Origin: Solirubrobacterales bacterium
GTDB taxonomy: Bacteria > Actinomycetota > Thermoleophilia > Solirubrobacterales > Solirubrobacteraceae
Assembly (NCBI GenBank): GCA_003151895.1
Contig: PLYX01000196.1
Location: 1-5,166 of the forward strand
Length of the DNA stretch: 5,166 bases
Reading direction: 5' to 3'
A program made the translations under genes and the position numbers. Under the pieces are notes generated by a model. That model saw nothing but the letters and a program-made list of their open reading frames with translations. It did not search any database and was not told the origin of the DNA. Shown here piece by piece: positions 1 through 5,166 of this stretch; the first letter of the stretch is position 1, and every line of letters starts with the position of its first letter.

Positions 1-407
<407 letters not shown>

Positions 408-428
408 AACCGGCCGCGCATCGTCATG

Positions 429-454
429 TGACATCCGCCGCAAGGCGGATGTCA
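429..454 (+). terminator. Perfect 11-bp hairpin with GCAA tetraloop, likely terminator of the epimerase gene
   Basis: The left arm TGACATCCGCC (429-439) pairs perfectly with GGCGGATGTCA (444-454) around a four-base GCAA loop. A possible G-U pair (428/455) extends it. It begins 21 bases after the epimerase stop and lies about 50 bases before the next start. The GNRA-type loop forms in the RNA of the + strand, which fits termination of the upstream gene. What follows is only weakly T-rich (TCTATCT), so it is not a textbook intrinsic terminator, although high-G+C actinobacteria often lack a strong U tract. A regulatory or mRNA-stabilising hairpin is the alternative. Confidence 0.6.
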
Positions 455-470
455 TCTATCTCGTGAATGC

Positions 471-501
471 TTCGCGACCGGAACATCTGGGAACCTAAAC
501 T
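471..501 (+). promoter_or_regulatory. Candidate promoter for the sugar transferase gene
   Basis: TAAACT at 496-501 fits the actinobacterial TANNNT -10 pattern, and TTCGCG at 471-476 could be a poor -35 with a long 19-bp spacer. A start about 6-7 bases downstream of the -10 would put the transcript start near 508, beyond the GTG at 505. That would favour translation from the ATG at 517, preceded by AAGGG at 508-512. The site sits after the hairpin that probably ends the previous transcript, where a promoter is expected. The match is weak and may be chance. Confidence 0.2.
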
Positions 502-504
502 GTT

Positions 505-2127
505 GTGAAGGGCGAGATGGGAGTGCGTTCCCCGGACGCGCCGCACACTGACCGCCCCGGGCGGACCCATGCGGCTGCGCGCAGCGCGCCCGGCGCCGAT
601 GACGCCGCGAGGACTCATTCAGCGGCCGGCGAAGCGGCGCCCACGACGTCCGCGCCGCCAACGGCATCCGCAACTCACTCCGACCGCGACGTGCGCAGCA
701 AGCGTCCGCCGGCGCTGTCGTTCCTGCTGCGCATGGACACGATGCGTCGCGCGCTGCGAGTCCTGTCGCTGCTCGTGCTCGACCTGTTCGGCGTGTCGCT
801 CGCGATCTTCACGGCCCTCGCCCTCAAGGCGGCGCTGCTCAGCAGCTTCAACGCGATCGATGCTTACGAAGGCACGAGATCGATCCTTGCCTTCGCCTGC
901 CTGCTCACGGCGCTGCTGTTTGCGCGCTCGGGGCTGTACGCCGAGCGCTCGCAGCGCCCCGGCCTCTCGCGCATCGTCGGATCGCTCTTCCAGGTCGCCT
1001 TCGTCGCGCTGATCTTCGCGGTGGTCAGCGGCGAACACTTCTCGAGCTACTACCTCTTCTACGGGTCGCTCATCTTCGCGCTGCTCTACATCTCCTCGCT
1101 GCGCTACCTCTACGAGCGCGCGACCGGAGCGGTGCTGCGCGCCGCCGGCTACCAGCGCCGCGCGGTGCTGGTAGGCACCGGCAAGCACATCCACGACGTC
1201 GCCCACGCGCTCGCCGACGCCCCGCACACGCCGATCGAAGTCGTGGGCTTCGTCTCGCCCGAGCCACTTCCCCCCAACGGAATCCGTTGCCTCGGCACAC
1301 TCGACGACCTCCAAGAGGTGATCGCCGCGGAGGGCGTGGACGAGGTGATCATCGCCGACCCCGACTTCCCGCAGGAGCGAGCGGTGGATCTCGTCGACCA
1401 GTGCCACCGGCGCGGGGTGCGCGTGCGGATCGCCCCCTCGACGATGGAGATCCTGATCCAGCGCGCCGAGTTCGTGCCCGGCCAGTCGGTCCCGCTGTTC
1501 GAGCTCGGCCCGCCCGTCTTCGAGGGGATCGACTTCGCGCTGAAGCGCACCTTCGATCTGGTTGGCGCGGCGTTGCTGCTTCTTTTGCTCAGCCCGCTGC
1601 TCGCCGCGATCGTGCTCGCCGTGCGTCTCTCTTCGCGCGGCCCGGTCTTCTACCGCTCGATGCGGCCCGGCATCGGCCAGATGCCGTTCGCGTGCCTGAA
1701 GTTTCGCACCATGTACTGCGACGCCGACGAGCACCAGGGCGCGCTGGAGGAGCTCAACGAGGCATCCGGGGCGCTCTTCAAGATCCGAGACGACCCACGC
1801 CTCACGCCCGTGGGGCGCTTGTTGCGGCGCTTCTCACTCGACGAGCTTCCCCAGCTCGTCAACGTCCTGCGCGGCGAGATGTCGCTCGTCGGCCCGCGCC
1901 CGCTCCCCGAGCGTGACTTCGAGATGTTGGCCGACTGGCATCGCAAGCGCTACCTCGTGCTCCCGGGGATCACGGGCCTATGGCAGGTCTCCGGGCGCTC
2001 GGAACTCGACTTCGACGATCTTGTGCATCTCGACTTCATCTACCTCGAGCGCTGGTCGCTTGCGCTTGATCTGGCGATTCTTTTGAAGACCATTCCCGCG
2101 GTCATCATGCAGCGTGGGGCTTACTGA
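505..2127 (+). CDS. WbaP/WcaJ-type polyprenyl-phosphate sugar-1-phosphate transferase
   Basis: This membrane enzyme moves a sugar-1-phosphate from a nucleotide sugar to undecaprenyl phosphate, the committing step of surface-glycan assembly on the inner face of the membrane. Numbering from the GTG at 505 (540 residues): residues 1-76 are a Pro/Ala/Thr/Arg-rich, probably disordered leader. Hydrophobic segments lie near 84-107, 126-145, 157-175 and 184-200. Residues 218-320 form a nucleotide-binding-like domain (CoA_binding_3 type, GTGKH at 224-228). From 347 comes the catalytic bacterial sugar transferase domain: KRTFD (347-351), a membrane helix with the helix-breaking Ser363-Pro364, KFRTM (399-403), LDELPQ with the presumed catalytic Asp446-Glu447, VGPRP (462-466) and PGITGLWQ (487-494). 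It ends in RGAY, as is usual for actinobacterial members. The start is uncertain: GTG 505, ATG 517 (better ribosome-binding context) or ATG 733 just before the first helix. The sugar donor (glucose, galactose or other) cannot be deduced. Its stop lies 4 bp from the stop of the convergent glycosyltransferase gene. Confidence 0.95.
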   Translation: MKGEMGVRSPDAPHTDRPGRTHAAARSAPGADDAARTHSAAGEAAPTTSAPPTASATHSDRDVRSKRPPALSFLLRMDTMRRALRVLSLLVLDLFGVSLAIFTALALKAALLSSFNAIDAYEGTRSILAFACLLTALLFARSGLYAERSQRPGLSRIVGSLFQVAFVALIFAVVSGEHFSSYYLFYGSLIFALLYISSLRYLYERATGAVLRAAGYQRRAVLVGTGKHIHDVAHALADAPHTPIEVVGFVSPEPLPPNGIRCLGTLDDLQEVIAAEGVDEVIIADPDFPQERAVDLVDQCHRRGVRVRIAPSTMEILIQRAEFVPGQSVPLFELGPPVFEGIDFALKRTFDLVGAALLLLLLSPLLAAIVLAVRLSSRGPVFYRSMRPGIGQMPFACLKFRTMYCDADEHQGALEELNEASGALFKIRDDPRLTPVGRLLRRFSLDELPQLVNVLRGEMSLVGPRPLPERDFEMLADWHRKRYLVLPGITGLWQVSGRSELDFDDLVHLDFIYLERWSLALDLAILLKTIPAVIMQRGAY

Positions 2128-2131
2128 CGGC

Positions 2132-3112
2132 CTACTCCACCTCGGCCTGAGGCTCGGCCATCCCCCAACCGACCGGACGGGACTCGTCCTCGGCGTGGCT
2201 GATCGCCTGCCTGTAGACGCGCCAGGTTGAGCGGGCAGCGTCCTGCCACGTCCACTGCGGCGGTGCGGGCGCAGGACGCCGTGAGCGCTCGGCGCTTTCG
2301 ATCAGCGACTTCAAATCGCCGCGCTCGACGAACGCGGCACGCTCGCCCAGGACCTCCCGCAGCGCGGGCACCTCGCACGCGGCGACCGGTGTGCCGCACG
2401 CCAACGCCTCGACCGCGGGCAGGCCGAAGCCCTCGTCCTCGGAGGCCAGCACGAGCGCGTGCGCTCCGGTGTAGATCGCGGCGAGCTGCTCGTCGGAGAC
2501 CTCGCCGGTGAGGATCACGTCCTGCAGCTCGTGCGCCCACGGGCGCGTGGGGCCGACGAGCACGAGCGGCAGCTCACGCGGCGTGGCGACGAGCTTGGCG
2601 ACGTGCTTGCGCGGGTCGGGGTGGCGCAGCGAGCCGACCCACAGGAGGTAGCTGTCCGGCAACGAGAAGCGCTCGCGCACACAGGCGATTTCCTCGTCAG
2701 AGCGCGCGTACATCGTCGGGTCGGGCGCCTCGCCGATCACGACGATCCGCTTGCGGTCCACGCCGATCCGCCGCACCGCGTCGTCCGCCACGACCTCGGT
2801 CGGCACGATCACGCGCACCGCTCGCTGTACGGCGAGCTGGCGCAGGCGCAGACGTACCCCCGTGCGCAGGTGCTCGCTTGCGCGCTTGAGCGCAGAGAGA
2901 TCATGGAGTGTCACGACCATGGGACATGGGCTGCGCAGGATCGCGCCCTCCATCCACGGCGAGTGGAACACGTCGACGCGCCGTGGGCGGTGCGTCTCGA
3001 CGATCTCCGCGTCCTTCGGGGCGGTCTCTCGCAGCGCCGTGAGCAGGGAGCGCGAGTAGCGCCCGACGCCGCGTACGTCCGCCGCCGGGCGGCTGTCGAA
3101 GGCCACCCGCAT
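2132..3112 (-). CDS. GT4-family (group 1) glycosyltransferase
   Basis: This is a predicted cytoplasmic GT-B retaining glycosyltransferase that would transfer a sugar from a nucleotide donor to a growing lipid-linked glycan. The protein has 326 residues. The N-terminal acceptor-side domain opens with MRVAFDSRPA and GVGRYS (15-20), followed by DVFHSPW (47-53), TLHDL (68-72) and VIVPTE (101-106). The donor domain shows LLWVGSL (156-162), a PDPRKH stretch (165-170), VLVGP (184-188), ILTGEVSDEQL (200-210) and the family EX7E motif, Glu227 to Glu235 within EDEGFGLPAVEALACGTP. The tail after about 300 is acidic and divergent. ATG 3112 (complementary strand) is chosen because the first strand starts there as in relatives. 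An in-frame ATG at 3142 would add ten residues. The frame stays open upstream to 3766, but that part is antisense to the methyltransferase, Arg/Ala-rich and not credible as protein. The protein is short for GT4 (often 350-400), chiefly in its N-terminal half. Donor and acceptor are unknown. Confidence 0.93.
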   Translation of the reverse strand: MRVAFDSRPAADVRGVGRYSRSLLTALRETAPKDAEIVETHRPRRVDVFHSPWMEGAILRSPCPMVVTLHDLSALKRASEHLRTGVRLRLRQLAVQRAVRVIVPTEVVADDAVRRIGVDRKRIVVIGEAPDPTMYARSDEEIACVRERFSLPDSYLLWVGSLRHPDPRKHVAKLVATPRELPLVLVGPTRPWAHELQDVILTGEVSDEQLAAIYTGAHALVLASEDEGFGLPAVEALACGTPVAACEVPALREVLGERAAFVERGDLKSLIESAERSRRPAPAPPQWTWQDAARSTWRVYRQAISHAEDESRPVGWGMAEPQAEVE

Positions 3113-3178
3113 AATGTCGGCCGCTCCGGCCCGCGAGCTCATACCGCGAGACGCCTTCACGCCTGTCCCACCGCGCGC

Positions 3179-3196
3179 ACTATCAAGCAACATAGT
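3179..3196. promoter_or_regulatory. AT-rich inverted repeat in the divergent intergenic region, possible operator or -10 for the glycosyltransferase
   Basis: ACTAT (3179-3183) and ATAGT (3192-3196) form a short inverted repeat with an 8-bp spacer, in the only A/T-rich patch of the 176-bp gap between the divergent glycosyltransferase and methyltransferase genes. On the - strand, TATGTT (3194-3189) resembles a -10 hexamer that would start transcripts about 70 bases ahead of the glycosyltransferase ATG at 3112. No convincing -35 is visible. The arms are only five bases long, so chance is a real alternative. Confidence 0.2.
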
Positions 3197-3254
3197 CGGT
3201 CGGAGCGTTCGGCGTGCAGATCGCCCGCGGATCGTTCCCGCTGTTTCCAATCGA

Positions 3255-3279
3255 TTGCGCCGCTCCTCCGCGCTAGCCT
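3255..3279 (+). promoter_or_regulatory. Candidate promoter of the methyltransferase gene, giving a leaderless or near-leaderless transcript
   Basis: TAGCCT at 3274-3279 fits the TANNNT -10 pattern and ends nine bases before the ATG at 3289. Transcription would therefore start only a few bases ahead of the start codon. TTGCGC (3255-3260) looks like a -35, but the 13-bp spacer is too short for a standard sigma-70-type promoter, so the -10 is the main support. The bases between TAGCCT and the ATG contain no purine-rich ribosome-binding site, which agrees with leaderless translation, common in actinobacteria. Confidence 0.35.
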
Positions 3280-3288
3280 TGCCACGCG

Positions 3289-3936
3289 ATGCCCTCGCGT
3301 GCCTACCACGAGAGCCTGTGGGAAGGCATGCCCGAGGGGCTTGCGCCGGTCGGCGCGCGCCTGCGCGAAGCTTTCCTGCTCGAGCAGGTTGCCGTTGCGC
3401 GCGGACGCGTGGATCGGCCGCTGCGCGTGCTCGACGTCGGCTGCGGCGAGGGCCACTTTGCGGCAGTCCTTGTGCGCGACGGGGCCGAGGTCGTAGCGAT
3501 CGACGTCGCCGAGGAGCCGCTGCGGCGCGCCCGGGCGGGTCATCCCGCCCTTGACGTGCGGCTCGTGGAGCCCGAAGCTCCTCTGCCTCTCGAGGATGCG
3601 AGCTTCGATGTGGTATGGGCCGGCGAGACGATCGAGCACGTCGCAGACACCTCGCGGTGGCTCTCAGAGGTGCGCCGCGTGCTGCGCTCGGGTGGGCTCG
3701 TGTTGCTGAGCACCCCCGACCACGGGCCGCTGTCGAGGCTGCGTCTGGCGCTGAGCCGCAAAGCATTCGAGGCGCACTTCGATCCGCGCTCAGATCACCT
3801 GCGTTTCTACACGCGGCGTGTGCTGGCAGACCTGCTCGCCGATTTTGGCTTGGAGGACGTGGCGGTTGTCCGCGCGGGCGGGCTTCCGTGCGCGCGGCGT
3901 GTGTTGCTGGCGAGCGGCCGGCGCAAGCGGTTCTGA
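3289..3936 (+). CDS. Class I SAM-dependent methyltransferase
   Basis: This is a complete 215-residue cytoplasmic methyltransferase of the Methyltransf_11/25 type. The SAM-binding motif I is VLDVGCGEGHFA (47-58). The acidic residue that usually contacts the SAM ribose is Asp72 in VVAIDV. A motif II-like segment is FDVVWAGETIEHV (106-118). A post-motif strand LRSGGLVLLSTPDHG (132-146) closes the fold. The N-terminus (SRAYHESLWEGMPEGLAP) precedes the fold and may help shape the substrate site. No signal peptide or membrane helix is seen. Its place among sugar transferase, glycosyltransferase and ligase genes suggests it methylates a sugar or lipid-linked glycan, but the substrate cannot be read from the sequence, and UbiG-like small-molecule methyltransferases share these motifs. 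ATG 3289 has no ribosome-binding site, and the likely -10 box sits just ahead, so the mRNA may be leaderless. The last 130 bases are antisense to the 3' end of the convergent ligase frame. Confidence 0.92.
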   Translation: MPSRAYHESLWEGMPEGLAPVGARLREAFLLEQVAVARGRVDRPLRVLDVGCGEGHFAAVLVRDGAEVVAIDVAEEPLRRARAGHPALDVRLVEPEAPLPLEDASFDVVWAGETIEHVADTSRWLSEVRRVLRSGGLVLLSTPDHGPLSRLRLALSRKAFEAHFDPRSDHLRFYTRRVLADLLADFGLEDVAVVRAGGLPCARRVLLASGRRKRF

Positions 3937-5166
3937 GCCGGGATCGACTTCCTCCCGGTCACCGAGACTGTCCGGTCCGCGTGGGCCGCCGTGCCCGTCG
4001 CCCGCAGCGCCTGCACGTAGGCGTTTTGGGTCGGGATCGACTCCGGGTTGAGGTATACCGCCGCCCGCAGCTCGTTTACCGCTTCCCGTGGGTTGGTGGC
4101 CATGTCGTACTGCCCAAGCGTCAACCATGTTTGCGGGTTTGACGGTTGCAGCCGTACGGCCTTCTGCAGCGTCGCGCGGGCAAGCGCGCTCTCGCCGGTG
4201 GCGTGCTCGATGGCTGAGAGCGTGAACAGCGCCTGTGCCGACAGCGGGTCGCGGTCGACCCCGGCCTGTGCGGCGCCGCGTGCTGCCACCGGGTTGCGCT
4301 CGAGCAACACGAGCGCCTGTTCGGAGGCGTCGATCGATCGCTGTGGCTGCCACTCCGTCCAGGCGGCCAGCAAGGCTCCCGCGACGACCGCGATCGCCAC
4401 ACCCACCCGAATGGGACTGAGCTGCGCTGCCGCGGGCAGGCGCAGGCGGGCAACCGGTTTGCTGTCGGCGGATGAGCTTTGCGCCTGTCCCGGGACCGAC
4501 GTCGACGCCGGTACGGCGGCCGCGGGCGTCGCCAGGTTGCCCGCCGGCAGCGAGCCGCGCCCCGCGAGCCATCCGGCGCACAGCAGCGCCACGCACGCGT
4601 CGCCCGGCACGTACCAGGTCCAGTCGGCGAACGAGTGAACCCCGAACACCACCACGATGCAGAGCATCGTGAGCATCCCGATTCGCTCGGGTGTGTATTG
4701 CCCCAGATCCCGCCCGCCCATGTGCTTCCAGCCGACAGAGGGTGGCGAGCGCTGGGCCGTCCAGCGCCGGTTGAACGGGTGCGTGGGGCGTCCGGCGGCG
4801 GCCATCCACGCGACCAGCAGAGCGAGTGTGAGCACCAGCCCGACGATCCCGAGGTCGGCGAGCGTCTGCACGACGTAGCCGTGCGCCTGCCTTACGTCGA
4901 GCGGCTGGGTCCTGTAGCGCAGCCGCGCCGTTTCATATCCGGCCGCCCCGGCGCCGAGAGCGGGATGGGCCTTGAAGACCTCCAGGGCCTCGTTCCAGTA
5001 GCGCGCCCGTACGCTCCCGATCGCCGTCAGACGCCCTGGCGTGTTCTTCGGCACCGCCGCATTCGGGTCGGTCAGCGACGAGAAATCGTGTGAGACGGTA
5101 CCCGTCAGCCCGCGCTTGGAGGCCGCAAGCCCGCCGGCGAGCGCCAGGACGGCGAGCGCGAGCAGC
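3807..5166 (-). CDS. O-antigen ligase/polymerase-like membrane protein with C-terminal TPR domain (5'-truncated)
   Basis: The gene enters from the right edge on the - strand. The first full codon is 5165-5163, and 452 residues are visible up to the TAG at 3807-3809. The GTG at 5054 is internal, because the frame continues upstream through a hydrophobic segment (residues 1-15). Residues 50-78 (GSVRARYW, then FKAHPALGAGAAGYE) and His95 in QAHGYVVQTLADLG are the Wzy_C/WaaL signature. This family polymerises or ligates lipid-linked glycans on the outer face of the membrane. Further hydrophobic segments lie near 106-124, 160-176, 188-202 and 252-269, with HSFADWTWYVP at 177-187. Residues 203-237 are a low-complexity Ala/Pro/Ser linker. 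Residues 280-377 contain TPR-like helices (ALFTLSAIEHATGESALARA, LQPSNPQTWLTLGQY, AVNELRAAVYLNPES). The last ~43 residues are Arg/Ser/Thr-rich, overlap the methyltransferase antisense and look unlike folded protein. Whether it acts as polymerase (Wzy) or ligase (WaaL-like, possibly protein O-glycosylation) is undecided. Confidence 0.88.
   Translation of the reverse strand, partial: LLALAVLALAGGLAASKRGLTGTVSHDFSSLTDPNAAVPKNTPGRLTAIGSVRARYWNEALEVFKAHPALGAGAAGYETARLRYRTQPLDVRQAHGYVVQTLADLGIVGLVLTLALLVAWMAAAGRPTHPFNRRWTAQRSPPSVGWKHMGGRDLGQYTPERIGMLTMLCIVVVFGVHSFADWTWYVPGDACVALLCAGWLAGRGSLPAGNLATPAAAVPASTSVPGQAQSSSADSKPVARLRLPAAAQLSPIRVGVAIAVVAGALLAAWTEWQPQRSIDASEQALVLLERNPVAARGAAQAGVDRDPLSAQALFTLSAIEHATGESALARATLQKAVRLQPSNPQTWLTLGQYDMATNPREAVNELRAAVYLNPESIPTQNAYVQALRATGTAAHADRTVSVTGRKSIPAQNRLRRPLASNTRRAHGSPPARTTATSSKPKSASRSASTRRV
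3938..3958 (+). terminator. Short hairpin directly after the methyltransferase stop
   Basis: CCGGGA (3938-3943) pairs with TCCCGG (3953-3958) around a nine-base loop, starting one base after the TGA at 3934-3936. The position suits a terminator for the methyltransferase transcript. The stem is only six base pairs, no T-run follows, and the site also lies inside the coding frame of the opposite-strand ligase gene. It could be incidental. Confidence 0.3.

Noticed and set aside
1525..1536. 12-base exact match GGGATCGACTTC shared with 3940-3951
   Set aside because: It lies in unrelated coding contexts (GIDF in the sugar transferase versus the methyltransferase/ligase junction). A match of this length is expected by chance in a 5-kb biased sequence.
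619..1734. Long open frame of 371 codons on the - strand inside the sugar transferase gene
   Set aside because: It is antisense to a clearly conserved gene. Its product is Arg/Glu/Ala/His-rich with no recognisable fold, typical of shadow frames in G+C-rich DNA.
1287..1916. + strand frame of 209 codons within the sugar transferase gene
   Set aside because: It is an alternative-frame shadow, almost entirely Arg/Ala/Pro/Gly, over the conserved catalytic domain.
2140..2152. CCTC/GAGG short dyad near the convergent stops as a bidirectional terminator
   Set aside because: It has only four-base arms, lies in coding sequence and has no T-run on either side. That is too weak to call.
2459..3496. Open frame of 345 codons on the + strand across the glycosyltransferase and the divergent gap
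   Set aside because: It is antisense to the conserved GT4 protein and runs through the intergenic region into the methyltransferase in another frame. Its composition is Arg/Ala/His-rich with no domain.
3113..3766. Upstream extension of the glycosyltransferase frame (218 extra codons)
   Set aside because: The real protein begins at the conserved MRVAFDSRPA. The extension is antisense to the methyltransferase, low-complexity and Arg-rich, and would wipe out the divergent promoter region.
3790..4809. Second - strand open frame of 339 codons overlapping the ligase gene
   Set aside because: It is the same strand as the ligase but another frame, without motifs. The ligase frame carries the Wzy_C signature, membrane segments and TPR helices throughout.

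Overview
The window is G+C-rich, with dense coding, strongly G/C-biased third codon positions and long spurious open frames on the antisense strands. The protein families and several signature stretches resemble high-G+C actinobacteria, most likely class Thermoleophilia (Solirubrobacterales). Those stretches are the RRGAY-like QRGAY end of the sugar transferase, the HSFADWTWYVP motif of the O-antigen ligase-like protein and the GVGRY start of the glycosyltransferase. The lineage is inferred from remembered family features and was not tested by a search.

The window is a piece of a cell-surface polysaccharide (exopolysaccharide or O-antigen-like) locus. From left to right it holds five genes. 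(1) The C-terminal third of an NAD-dependent sugar-nucleotide epimerase/dehydratase, best matched to UDP-glucuronate decarboxylase (UDP-xylose synthase), on +. It is followed by a perfect 11-bp hairpin with a GCAA tetraloop, a likely terminator. (2) A complete WbaP/WcaJ-type polyprenyl-phosphate sugar-1-phosphate transferase on +. (3) A complete GT4-family glycosyltransferase on -, whose stop lies 4 bp from the stop of gene 2. (4) A complete class I SAM-dependent methyltransferase on +, divergent from gene 3 and apparently leaderless or nearly so. (5) The C-terminal 452 residues of an O-antigen ligase/polymerase-like membrane protein with a TPR domain on -, running off the right edge and overlapping the 3' end of gene 4 tail to tail by 130 bp.

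Together these genes make a plausible surface-glycan pathway. The epimerase supplies a nucleotide sugar (UDP-xylose if the call is right). The sugar transferase puts the first sugar phosphate on undecaprenyl phosphate. The glycosyltransferase extends the lipid-linked chain, the methyltransferase may decorate it, and the Wzy_C/WaaL-type protein polymerises or ligates the product outside the membrane. The actual sugars cannot be read from the sequence.

The gene order +,+,-,+,- means this is not one operon. No tRNA, rRNA, CRISPR array, insertion sequence or phage feature was seen. I found no convincing undescribed system. The points most worth a second look are the 130-bp antisense overlap of genes 4 and 5, the near-leaderless start of gene 4, the probable extracytoplasmic TPR domain of gene 5 and the GNRA-capped hairpin after gene 1.
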